This document shows positions 9,367-18,518 of a DNA stretch of 64,000 nucleotides, in pieces. The DNA is from Prorocentrum cordatum (lineage: Eukaryota; Sar; Dinophyceae; Prorocentrales; Prorocentraceae): positions 269,598-333,597 of the forward strand of contig CAUYUJ010020516.1 of NCBI GenBank assembly GCA_963575745.1, read 5' to 3'. Under the pieces are notes generated by a model. It had not been told where the DNA came from, made no database searches, and saw only the letters and a program-made list of their open reading frames with translations. Each line of letters begins with the position of its first letter. Position 1 is the stretch's first letter. The position numbers and the translations under genes are program-made.

Positions 9367-11903
9367 AGCTTCTTTGTCAAGAAACGGTTGATCCAGAGCC
9401 TGCACTGCTTCACGCTCTCCCCGCACAGCCCGGGCAAAAACTCCTGCTTTGAGATGTTCTGGGCGTACCCCACCTTCTTAAGCTCCCTGTTCAACACCTC
9501 GTCGGAATAGGCCAGGCTCTCAACGAACTCCGATATGCGGCACGCTTCTGGCACCACGTCGAATCGCAAAAGGTCGTCAGCATATTTCCAGAGTGCCAGG
9601 TCTGCGTGGAATGACCCCCACGCTGCGGACAAGGACTCTGTCGGGGCCGGGGCAATTTCATCCAGCCACGTGCGAAGAGGTCGGCGGAAGGTCCCCATGA
9701 AGAGGCGCACCGTGTACGGGTCCCCCATCAGGTCGCCTTCCCCTGTTTTGATAGTCGCGCTACCCTCCCTGCATGGTAGGGTGATGGCTGCCTCCTCGAA
9801 CCTCTGCTTGGCGAGCAACTTGTCCTCGGGCCGGGCGTGCTGTTCGACAGTCGCCGCCAACTCGGACCAGTCACCGCACGCGAATGCATTCGAGAGGTCC
9901 TTCAAACTCGCCATGTGGGAGCAGCCGCCCTGAGCGAGTCGCCACGACACCACCTGCACCCCAAGAATCGCGTCCTCGCGGCGCCGAGCGGCCACGAACC
10001 CATGGTCGAACTCGTCCGGGGGCACGCGCAGCACGTCCGCGAAGAAGAGCTTACCGATCGTGCTCATGACGTGCACTACCCGCTTCCCCATAGGTCCGGC
10101 CTTGCTGCTCTTCCGCAGCGCGCACCCCTGGCTGTGCTGCCACGTCGTCGGCACCCGTCCTGTGCGACGGACGCAACGGAAGCCATCCGTCAGCATGTCC
10201 GTGAATATCTGCATGTCGGGCAGCTCGGTGTCGTAGCCCACGCCGTGGGTGTGCTGCACAGGGAACCGCGCAGGATGCAGGCACATGAGCCATAGCTCCG
10301 CGGGAGCCGTTCCGTCGGGCACGGCTCGCCTGCGAGGCACGCGAAGCACCCGTTTGCGCACCCGCTCCACATCCTCGTCGGCCAGGGCCTTGTGGATATC
10401 CGTGATCGGCGGCGCCGTGTCCTGCTGCTGTGCACGTGCCCACTCCTCCCAATTGATCTCCGCCGCGCTCATGCCACCATCCGCACCCTTCTGCGCCCAA
10501 TGCGAGATCCACTCCGAAGCCGTTGGTGGAGCCTCCCGGATGAGTCTATTGTCGCGCCGTTTCGGCCCGAACCTGCACTTGGCCGCCTGGCGGCTCAGCT
10601 GCATGGCGCGCCCGGGTCTGCGCGTCTTCCAAGCCTGGTCGATCTCCTCCTCCAGCGCCTCTCGTCGTTGCTGGGACCACCGCTGGCGTTCTCGCCGGAG
10701 TCGTTGGCTGACCTCCTTCAGCTCCGCCTCCACCCTCTCGAGATCCACGCCCGCACTCATGAGGCCTCGCAGCCGGCAGCGTTCCTCGAGTAGCCCACGT
10801 CGTCGCGCAGCCTCCTCCGAGTAGGCGTCTGACTTCTTCCCGCTCCCGAAGACCTTCTTGCCTTGCCCAACCAGGACGCGCTCCATGTACTGGAAAACAT
10901 CGTCCGGATTCGGGCGCGTGATGAGGGGCCGCCATGTCCACTCTTCGTCCTCGATCTCCTTCTGGACAGCCTCCAAGAACTCCTTCCTGCCCGCCCCGCG
11001 GCGCACTCCCTCCATCACCTTGTTGTAGTCCCACTGCGGAGGGTTGGGAATGCGACCAGACCCCAAATCTTTGTTCCACAACAGCTCGACGAGCACCGGC
11101 AGGTGGTCACGGGGCGCTGGGCCACGGATGGCCTGCAGCCGCGCGCCCAACCGCCAGAGAGGGTGGCAGCGAACGATGTTGTCCCTCACGCCCTCCGCGA
11201 TCAAGCAATAGTCGATGAGGCTGCTCGACGTGGCCGAGTAGTAAGTATGTTCCATCGCGCCAAGTGTATTAGCAAACACGAGGTGATGCCGCTCAGCGAG
11301 GTGACGAAGACGCTCTCCCGCTCCCTGCCGTCGGGCTTCTCTCGCAACCGATGGTCCTACCGTCCTCGAGTCAACTGCACACCATTTCCCCGACTCCTTG
11401 GAAATGCCGACCCCGTCGTTGGCGTCCAGGAATATCAGGGGTTGGCATCGCAGGGGAATCTCATCGATCACCTTCGACATCCAATCTTTGAGGATCTTCA
11501 CCGTCGTCTTGTACAGCGCGACCTCGCCTAGCACTCTCGGTTGGGGAGGAAAGTATACAGACATCACCATCACGTCCAGTGCGCCTCGCTTAACGCGCAG
11601 CGCAAGGCATCTTCCTTCGGCGCCCCTCGGGCTCTGCCACGAACGTGTGACGTCGGACATCTGAAATCGAGGCCCAAATCCAATCAAGCAACCTGCACTT
11701 GAATTGGTAAACGGGCCTGGGACGACCATACTCTCGAACATCCACCGGCCCTGCACTCGACTCGTCAGCACCTCTGAAGCACAGCGGGCGGCCGCGCGGG
11801 TACCACAGAGCACGAGGAAGTCTATCGCCATCGTCTGCATGACTATCTCCTCCAGGCGGCGGCCGCTCGCCCAGAGGGGATTCCATCCAATCGCACGCAA
11901 CAT
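9279..11903 (-). CDS. LINE endonuclease-reverse transcriptase (frame interrupted near its end)
   Basis: 874 codons from ATG at 11903. Residues about 1-275 form an APE-type endonuclease: LDANDG at 159-164, SLIDYCL at 228-234 and the catalytic DHLPV at 266-270 are present, while the usual glutamate in the first metal-binding block reads LCGTR (32-36). A charged linker (about 340-460) precedes the RT: PDGTAPAELW (529-538), STIGKLF (614-620), FDHGF (632-636), palm motif A KDLSNAF (668-674), MGDPYT (726-731) and YADD (774-777, genomic 9584-9573). All three RT catalytic aspartates are present. The frame then leaves the thumb region at the G7 run 9360-9366 and stops at 9279 after about 28 unrelated residues. 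The product would nick target DNA and copy the element RNA by target-primed reverse transcription. Confidence 0.95.
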   Translation of the reverse strand: MLRAIGWNPLWASGRRLEEIVMQTMAIDFLVLCGTRAAARCASEVLTSRVQGRWMFESMVVPGPFTNSSAGCLIGFGPRFQMSDVTRSWQSPRGAEGRCLALRVKRGALDVMVMSVYFPPQPRVLGEVALYKTTVKILKDWMSKVIDEIPLRCQPLIFLDANDGVGISKESGKWCAVDSRTVGPSVAREARRQGAGERLRHLAERHHLVFANTLGAMEHTYYSATSSSLIDYCLIAEGVRDNIVRCHPLWRLGARLQAIRGPAPRDHLPVLVELLWNKDLGSGRIPNPPQWDYNKVMEGVRRGAGRKEFLEAVQKEIEDEEWTWRPLITRPNPDDVFQYMERVLVGQGKKVFGSGKKSDAYSEEAARRRGLLEERCRLRGLMSAGVDLERVEAELKEVSQRLRRERQRWSQQRREALEEEIDQAWKTRRPGRAMQLSRQAAKCRFGPKRRDNRLIREAPPTASEWISHWAQKGADGGMSAAEINWEEWARAQQQDTAPPITDIHKALADEDVERVRKRVLRVPRRRAVPDGTAPAELWLMCLHPARFPVQHTHGVGYDTELPDMQIFTDMLTDGFRCVRRTGRVPTTWQHSQGCALRKSSKAGPMGKRVVHVMSTIGKLFFADVLRVPPDEFDHGFVAARRREDAILGVQVVSWRLAQGGCSHMASLKDLSNAFACGDWSELAATVEQHARPEDKLLAKQRFEEAAITLPCREGSATIKTGEGDLMGDPYTVRLFMGTFRRPLRTWLDEIAPAPTESLSAAWGSFHADLALWKYADDLLRFDVVPEACRISEFVESLAYSDEVLNRELKKVGYAQNISKQEFLPGLCGESVKQCRLWINRFLTKKLGGSSRRRRGTSGPGSISRARRGRSLLSD

Positions 11904-11998
11904 CGCCTGGCCGCTGGCAATTATCGGTCGGTGCGGATCGCCATATCCAAGCCGAACGGCGGCCTGGTCGCCTGGGGTTCCCTCGAACCCTGGCGGCG

Positions 11999-12300
11999 AC
12001 TGGAGGAGGAGGAGGAGGAGGAGGAGGAGGAGGAGGAGGAGGAGGAGGAGGAGGAGGAGGAGGGAGGAGGAGGAGGAGGAGGAGGGAGGAGGAGGAGGGA
12101 GGAGGAGGAGGGAGGGAGGGAGGAGGGAGGAGGGAGGAGGGAGGAGGGAGGAGGGAGGGGGGAGGGGAGGAGGGAGGTGGAGGGAGGAGGGAGAGGGAGG
12201 AGGGGAGGAGGGAGGAGGGAGGAGGAGGAGGAGGAGGAGGAGGAGGAGGAGGAGGGAGGAGGCAGGAGGGAGGAGGGAGGTGGTGGAGGGAGGTGGAGGG
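11999..12300 (+). repeat. (GGA)n microsatellite bordering the LINE 5' end
   Basis: GGA and GGGA units over about 300 bp, degenerating to GGAGGGAGGT at the right. It sits immediately upstream of the LINE in the element's own orientation. Poly-Glu, poly-Arg or poly-Pro frames through it are artefacts. Confidence 0.95.
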
Positions 12301-12315
12301 GATCCTGAGGGTCAT

Positions 12316-12440
12316 CGAAGGGTGTGGTTTGCGACCCGCGCCTGGGGGGGCGGGCGAGGGCACATCGACAGAGGTCTCCGCCGCGCCCCGACGAGGGCTC
12401 GTCAAACGTCTGGCGCAACGCGGTGGCCCTTGGAACCCCG
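12316..12440 (+). repeat. dispersed repeat R, copy 2
   Basis: Matches 1082-1210 in the same orientation, including CGACGAGGGCTCGTCAAA. Its left boundary abuts the GGA tract. Confidence 0.75.
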
Positions 12441-12467
12441 ACGCGCGCGCGCAGGTCTTGGGGACGG

Positions 12468-12506
12468 ACAGTGTCACTGTTGGGGGTTCTGTCCACTCCC
12501 GATGGG
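12468..12506 (+). repeat. family B right-end fragment
   Basis: GGGGGTTCTGTCCACTCCCGA matches the right terminus of the B copy at 29272-29442. The rest of that element is absent here. Confidence 0.6.
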
Positions 12507-12640
12507 TCTCCGAGTGGGGATGCCACCCTGGGACAGAAGCACATCAAGACGGAGCCAGGACGACGAGGATGACTTCGCTGAAGGGTTTGAATCGAGAACC
12601 TCTGACATCCCGCGGCTCTGGAGGATGTCTCGGGCGCCGC

Positions 12641-12782
12641 TTGGGGATGGACAGAACCCTCTTTAGCCAAACGTGGGCTAGTGAAAGCGACCTCGGGCCC
12701 AAACGTGGCGGGCGCAAGCCCAGCAAATGACGGCCGCGGCGCCCTCTCGAGAACCGAAAACGGACAATTCACTAATCGACAC
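12641..12782 (+). mobile_element. family B MITE, 3'-truncated diverged copy
   Basis: GGATGGACAGAACC at the left and interior blocks CGTGGCGGGCGCAAGCC and GAACCGAAAACGGACAATTC match the 29272-29442 subfamily. Similarity stops after TCGAC at about 12780, so the right TIR is missing. Confidence 0.75.
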
Positions 12783-13344
12783 CCGTTGCAATCGCCGCTT
12801 GGAGGCCGAGCGGCAAGGGAATCTCAGAGGCCGGTCTTCTCGCAGACTGCTCCATCTTCCCCGCTGCATCGAAGAACCCCTGCGGCTTGCCTGTCGCACG
12901 GTGTTGGCATGTTTTCTCGCAGACCGGTGTTCGCTTGCCTTCAGCTCGCCTGCTGGCCTGCGTTCAGCTCGCCTGAGCTCGCCCTTGCAAAACCTGCAAT
13001 CAGCCAACTGTGCTGCAGCATGCTTGTCCTTCAGCTTGCGCATGCCATTTGCATGTCCATGGTATTCTGCTCGCCACGGTGAACTTACAGCTAGCTCATC
13101 ATGACCGCAACCGTGGCTCGAAAAACAGAATCGGGTGTCCTGAGGCCCTTCTGGGCCTCGAAACCTCTAACGACACCAAGCCCTGGATGTCTGGACCGGC
13201 CCGGGCATTTTCAGGCGCTCAGTGGGTTGCGTCGCGTGACTTTTCAAGAGGCCTCGAGCTCGAGAGCGTGGTTTGGAAACCGCACTTCCATCATGGTCAA
13301 CGACGGCCCCAACGCTGGTCCTGGAGCCCTCTTGGGCACAACTT
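12783..13344. other. no gene recognised
   Basis: Contains a CTCGCCTG/CAGCTCGCCTG-type local repetition at 12930-13000. No conserved coding signal is seen. Confidence 0.45.
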
Positions 13345-13620
13345 GTGGAACGCCCCGAGCAGCAACATATGTAGTCCAAAACACACAGCGGCCGCTGTTG
13401 GCAGGAGAGCCCAGAATCGAATCGATAAGTCGGATCGGCGATCGAAATAAATCGGATCGGCGGAAATCGGAAGCGGAGTCGGGAATAGTCGAATCGGCAG
13501 ACATCGGCAGGCTAGTAGGCCTCCAATAAGAAATCGGAGCCCAAGTCGGAATCTCAAGTCGAATCGAATCGGAATCGGAAGCCATCGAAATCGAATCGAA
13601 TCGAATCGGAGGAATCGAAA
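13345..13620. repeat. E-like core followed by GAATCG-rich repeat
   Basis: CACAGCGGCCGCTGTTGG at about 13385 recalls the E interior. It is followed by (GAATCG)/(ATCGGAATCG) simple repeat to 13620. The same pairing of an E-type core with an ATCGAATCGG cluster occurs at 28037-28310, and the ATCG-rich part alone at 33800-34015. Confidence 0.55.
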
Positions 13621-13779
13621 CGAACCCTGTCTGTTGGTCAGACGACTCGCGTTTCAAATAGACAACGTCTGCGGCCGCGTGCCAGCACGCGCGGAAGCGT
13701 GCATCCAGCGGCCTGGCGCGGCGCACCGTGCCAGAGCCCGTGCGCGGAGCACGGCGGCTGGCGATCAGCGGGCGACCCC

Positions 13780-13895
13780 CCTCCGCAGCCGCAGCCCGAG
13801 CTGCAGCCGCAGCGCGAGCCGCAGCGCGAGCCGCAGCCCGAGCCGCAGCCCGAGCCGCAGCCGCAGCCGCAGCCCGAGTCGCAGTCCACGCAGCT
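13780..13895 (+). repeat. (CCGCAG/CCCGAG)n hexamer minisatellite
   Basis: Alternating CCGCAGCCCGAG units. All three forward frames stay open, giving Gln/Pro/Glu-, Ala/Arg- or Ser/Arg-rich readings. No independent evidence supports a protein. Confidence 0.85.
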
Positions 13896-14079
13896 GCGAA
13901 AAGAACCCGACTAAGTCGTGCGCCGCCCCCTGCGTGCCTGCGGCCGCGCATGTCGCCCGAGCCTGCCTGTCTAAAAAAAGCGTCATCGTCGCGGCCAGGG
14001 ACAGCATCAATGATTGCAAGTAAGTTCTGAAAGGTTTTGGCATTTGCTTCTTTTCAGCCTCCCGACGGTCCGGGGACGG

Positions 14080-14180
14080 CCCAAGAGGCTCCCGAGATCG
14101 CCCCAAGATAGCCCCGAAAGCCTCCAAGATGCCCTCAGGACGGCCCAAGGAGCCTCCGAGGCGGCCACAGGAGGGCCCCC
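14080..14180 (+). repeat. CCCAAGAGGC-type degenerate array
   Basis: Units such as GCCCAAGAGGCTCCCGAGAT and GCCCCAAGATAGCCCC belong to the same degenerate family as the arrays at 3.9, 17.0, 47.5, 59.1 and 61.5 kb. Confidence 0.7.
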
Positions 14181-14343
14181 GCCCTGGACAGGCGAAATGA
14201 CGAGCGAGCGCCGAGGGCAACGTGAGGTGGTCGGCCCACCCGCTCAGAGGACGTCCGTGGGCTCAGCGGCCCGCCAGGGAGCCAGCCGCGGTTGCATCGC
14301 TGAGCGATGGCGATGATGATGAAGATGACGATGGTGTATGTGG

Positions 14344-14523
14344 TACGGTCGGGGCCTTGACCTCAGGAACCCTAAATAAGGAACGAGGCCCCTTTTTCCA
14401 AGAAGTTGAACTTCGATTTCCGATCGAAAACATAAGGGAAACCTGAGGCAAGCTGCGAAACACTTAAGAAACGCGGAGCCCCTCCCCAACGAAAAGAGTT
14501 CCTTCTTCAGAGCCCCGACTGTA
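14344..14523 (+). mobile_element. family G TIR element, copy 1
   Basis: 180 bp starting TACGGTCGGGGC and ending GCCCCGACTGTA. It is flanked by the direct repeat TGTGG (14339-14343 and 14524-14528). Interior landmarks AGGAACCCTAAATAAGGAAC and CCCCTCCCCAACGAAAA are shared with 38536-38714 (inverted) and 56252-56432. It is non-coding. Confidence 0.88.
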
Positions 14524-15412
14524 TGTGGTAGCGGCGGTGGCAGACATTCTCTTGGCCATGCTGATGATTATAATTTTCCTCGTGCGCGTTCTGTGTCTCG
14601 CGGTGTTGATGTCAACTCGCCGATGCCGCCGCTTCCATGGCCACGGCCTGGACGATAGTGTTGGTTGCGACCGCTGCTTTTCTTTTTCCGACGATCATGG
14701 GCACGGGCGTCGGAATCGCTCATGGCGGGCGTTAGGCTGGGGTGGGCGACATGCGAACGGTGGGCAGCAGAGGGGGTTGGCGAAGTGACCGCTTCTCTGC
14801 TCGCTTCTGGGCACTTCCCTGCTCCTTTGCTGTTTGCCTTCGGCACTTCCCTGCTCTGCTCGCTTCTCGGCACTTCCCTGCTCTGCTCGCTCCTGTGCAG
14901 TCGGGGTGGACTGGAGAGGACACGCGAGAGGACACGAGACCATTCTGAGGGCCACCTTGCCGCAGGACTGTAGAAGGCACGGGTCGCGAAGCACAGGACA
15001 CTGACTTGGCAGGGCCGACCTGCTGATCGACCCCGACTGTACCGCACGGGCCTGCCGCCGAATTCACTACGTTCCCACTGCGCCTTAGTAGTAAGTAGGC
15101 ACGCTTAGCAAGTAGTAAGTAGTCAGTTGTGAGTAGTAACGCACAGCAGGCCCGCGAAAACAACTACTTAGTAAGTCGCTGCTCTTATGGCACCCGAGGC
15201 ACGCTGCAGGCTCTGAACCTGACGGTCCGCCCAATCTCAAAGAAGAGGTTGGCGAACGGGCCGCGTGCAGCCGTTTCTCTCGAGCGCCTCCAGGCGCGGA
15301 GGGCAAGCCTGCCGTGATCCACGGAAGCCCCTTTACGGTGGGAACCGACACCAACCGACGTAGGCTTACAGTACCACCAGGCGAATGCGACTCTCCTCTC
15401 TCCCCTGACCCT
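14524..15412. other. no gene; short direct repeats
   Basis: Holds CTTCCCTGCTCTGCTCGCTTCT repetition at 14800-14890 and AGTAAGTAG repetition at 15085-15170. A GACCCCGACTGTA end-like G fragment lies near 15030. No gene is seen. Confidence 0.5.
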
Positions 15413-15596
15413 TCGGCGGTGGACAGACCTCCCTTTAGTAAACCACCCTTCAATGAAAACCGCCTGGGACTCCAGCCTGGGACCGAAACCGTTGGACCTG
15501 GATCCGCAAAAATGACAGCCGCGACGCCCTCTCGAGAACCGAAAACGGCCAATTCGCTAATCGACGTGTCAGGGTAGGAGGTCTATCAACCTCCAA
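15413..15596 (+). mobile_element. family B MITE, copy 2 (184 bp)
   Basis: Starts TCGGCGGTGGACAGACC and ends CAACCTCCAA, with the direct repeat ACCCT on both sides (15408-15412 and 15597-15601). It is 13 bp longer than the 171-bp copies because an interior CCTGGGACTCCAG segment is duplicated near 15468-15485. Confidence 0.92.
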
Positions 15597-15837
15597 ACCC
15601 TGTGCGGAAGACATCCGGCCCCCCTGCGCGCCCTGCTTTCTGGCGCGCAGGATCGGCCGAGTCGGTTTGCCCGAGGTGTGTTGTGCAGCCTGCTTGTCTT
15701 CGCGGTGTTCCCAACAGTGGTCAGCTGGCCGCAGCGTGGGCCTCGTCTTCGAACCGGAGCCGTGGTCCCGTCGTCGAGGACGGTACTCTCGCGCCAGCGC
15801 GGGCCACTCTCCTTTATCCCGATGCTGGTTCATCGTT

Positions 15838-16040
15838 GTCCGCCCCCTCGTTCTCACTCCTCCGCCTTCCCCTGGTCCTCCTACTCCTGCCGCTCCCTCC
15901 AGTCCCGCTCGTGCTGCTGCTCTTTGTCGTCTTCCTCCTTTCTCCTCCTCCTCTTCCTCCTCCTCCTCCTCCTTCTCCTTCTGCTCACCCTCCTGCTCAC
16001 CCGCCACCTCCTCCTCCTCCTCCTCCACGTCCTCAACCTC
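15838..16040 (+). repeat. CCT-rich pyrimidine tract
   Basis: Mostly CTCCTCCTC/TCCTTC. Long Leu/Ser/Pro open frames through it are artefacts. Confidence 0.85.
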
Positions 16041-16915
16041 TGTACGCAGCTCTCCTTTCGCGATAGCGCATAAAACGATGAAGTATTGTGTGCTTCCAGG
16101 ACGGCCCAAACAGATCGCCAACGCAGTCCAACACCGCGCCGAGATGGCGTAAGGTAACCCAGCGACGATCCAATATAGCAACGAGACGGCACTCGGCGCA
16201 CCCAAGACGGCCTACAAATCAACCAGTGGTGCGTCGGAGGCATGATTTACTTCAAAGAACCGTGCCGTTCCTTATCGCATCGGCATCGCCTGAATGCTAG
16301 TCCACGGGCACTCCACTCTCGTCCAGCCAGATCCGTCCCACCTCATGTCTCCTTCAACCATCTCCCCGACAAACTTCTCCTGAGCATAATCCCGACCAGT
16401 CTTTCAAAAACGAGTTTAGCTCCTGTGACGAAGGCCTCGAAACCAACAACTACGCCCGCAAACAACATCCCACCAGACATCTGGGCGTCGGTGGGACAAA
16501 GGAGCCTGTCTTCCAACCCCCGTCTGCCCCTACGGAACATGATTTGCCGTTGCTCCGTATTCATGAACACCTGCCCGCTCGACCGACGGCCGACCCGAGT
16601 CAAAGACACCCCCCAACCATTCCGGTCATCACGATAACTACCAGACAACATTCATTTGAGACATGACCTGGATCATCTTCGGGCGTCCCGCCCTCACGGT
16701 GTATTGGTCTGTTACACGCTGGCAGGGACATCATATCACCCCGTGTGTGCAGGCCCACCATCCCTCTCAGAAAAAAAAGGGACTGCAGTGCGCACGTGGC
16801 AGCAAAATCCCCCGACCCCTTGGAGTGCCCTCAGCGTGTGAGATGTAGTGCCCCTCCCCCGACCACTCCGCCCATGCCCTGGTCTGGTCGATTTGGAGGA
16901 AAGGGGGGTCCGCCC
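16041..16915. other. no gene recognised
   Basis: No conserved coding motif or repeat family identified. Sequence complexity is ordinary. Confidence 0.45.
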
Positions 16916-17410
16916 AGATCCCACGGGCCCGGCCCCAGCGCACCATGGGAGGACAGGGGCTTCCACAGCGAGCCCAGAGGGCCCCAAGAGGCCCCCAGGA
17001 CAGTCCAAGAGGGCCCCCAGTCGCCGAAATCTCCTCCAGGACGACCAGGCAGCCTCCAGACGGGCCAAGACGCCCCCAAAACGCCCCCAGGGACCTCCTA
17101 GAGCCCTCCCAAGAGGGCCCCACGAGGCAACATTCATTGATTCTCAATCCATTGTTGAAAGATGCTAGCGTTCTCGCCTCTTCGGTTCCCGACTCTCCAC
17201 GACGGCCCAAGAGGCTCCCAAGATCCCCCAAGACGGCCCATGCGGCTTCCAAGAAGGCCCCTAAACAAACAAAGAGGGCCCCCACACAGCACCACAGACG
17301 GCCCCCGAGAAGCTCCAAGATGCCCCCCAATAGGCCTCCACGCAGCGCCCCAGAGGGCACCAAGAAGCCCCCAAAAGGTGCCCCAAAGGCACTCAGGAAC
17401 AACACACCAC
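16916..17410 (+). repeat. CCCAAGAGGCCCC degenerate array
   Basis: About 500 bp of CCAAGAGGC/CCCCAAGA-type units of roughly 20-30 bp, interrupted at 17125-17190 by a unique A/T-richer segment. It reads as Pro/Arg/Gln-rich peptide in one frame, as do the other arrays of this family. Confidence 0.75.
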
Positions 17411-18292
17411 GACCACCCGTTCCTCAAGGGGTCGGTGGTGCGGCACAAGCAACAAGAAAATGTCACGGCAAAATTACTTCCGATTTCTCAAAGACGCCTG
17501 GGCCGTCTCCCCGCGGGCTGTGACCCACGGACGGATGCAGTAGTCGTAACGAAGACGACCCCGACGTTGGGCATGTACGGTTTAGTGACTCCTGTGGAGC
17601 TCCCTGAGGACATTTACCCTGGGCTCCACATGCCCATTCCGTCTCTCTGGCAGTGCCGTGCTGGTCAGGGTCTCAAAGCCCATGGCTGCCCCGCAGTTTC
17701 ACTGGGTGGGCAAAGCCCAAGCAGTTTCACTGGCTGTCCCGCAGCTTCACTGGGTGCCGTAGCCCAGGCTCCGCGCGGAACAAACGGCGCGCGCCGTGTG
17801 CGCCCCGCCGTTCCCGTTCCCGCGCGGGAACGGCTGCCGCCGCCACTGCCACCGTCGGCGTCGTCGTTCGCGCTGCTGCGTTCGCTCATCCGTCGCCTTG
17901 CTCGCACCGCGTGTCGTCCTCGCCATCGTCGCTCGTCGTTCTCCTGCGTCGTCGTCGGTGGGCTTCGTTCTGTTCCTGGACATCGTGCCCCCTCCGCGGG
18001 CGCGCGCGAGGCCAAGCCAGAATCCTAGACCTGTGTGGTCCTCCTGCTCCTCTCGTTATCCCTGTACTCCTGCTTCTGCTGCTGCTGGTCCTTCTCCTCC
18101 TCCTCCCCGGTCCTTCTCCTCCTCATCCTCCTCAACCTTGTCAACCTCTCCTTCCTCATCGTCCTTCTCCACTCGGACACGACAGGCGGATAGTTCAAGA
18201 ATCCAGCGCAGTGGGAAGGGATCATGAGGACGGGCAGGATGTCAGAGATCTATGCGCCTAGCTGGCCGTAACACCCTCTTTTCCCACACCTT
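17411..18292. other. no gene; short tandem and CCT-rich patches
   Basis: A CAGTTTCACTGG/CAGCTTCACTGG unit repeats three times at 17693-17755. A CCTCCTCC/TCCTTC-rich patch lies at about 18035-18180. Confidence 0.5.
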
Positions 18293-18518
18293 GGGCGCCC
18301 GAGTTATCCAGGGCAACTCGGGTCCGGGGTAACTCGGGTTTGGATTCCCGAAAAAGGAACCCGAGTTAGCCCTGACCCGAGTTACCCCTGATGAATTGGG
18401 GCTCTGGGCGCCCGAGTTATCCGGGGTAACTCGGGCCCGGGGTAACTCGGGATCGGAATCCCGAAAACAGAACCCGAGTTAGCCCTGACCCGAGTTACCC
18501 CTGATGATTCGGGGCTCT
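18293..18518. repeat. 113-bp tandem duplication with internal palindromes
   Basis: Two adjacent units (18293-18405 and 18406-18518) both begin GGGCGCCCGAGTTATCC and end GGGGCTCT. Each unit contains GGTAACTCGGG on one side and CCCGAGTTAG, CCCGAGTTACC on the other, so each can fold into a hairpin. Confidence 0.93.

Larger units (their letters stand above)
7021..11998 (-). mobile_element. LINE-type non-LTR retrotransposon
   Basis: About 5 kb on the minus strand. Order in its own sense: endonuclease plus reverse transcriptase (11903-9279), then in another frame the post-RT region and zinc-finger-like motifs (about 9366-8210), then a further ORF (8204-7500), a roughly 480-bp 3' region and a TTTC tail. 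Both flanks are TCC repeats on the element's own strand. There are no LTRs. No RNase H domain is evident. The coding part is nearly full length, but a frame change at the G7 run 9360-9366 disrupts it. The ORF layout resembles LINEs I recall from dinoflagellate genomes; the clade assignment is not proven here. Confidence 0.93.

Noticed and set aside
11704-12772. Long frames of poly-Glu, poly-Arg, poly-Pro or poly-Ser around 12.0-12.3 kb
   Set aside because: They are translations of the GGA/TCC microsatellite; every frame stays open because the trinucleotide has no stop. The same applies to frames over the tracts at 6.9, 32.3, 34.9, 36.0-36.7, 38.1 and 40.6 kb.
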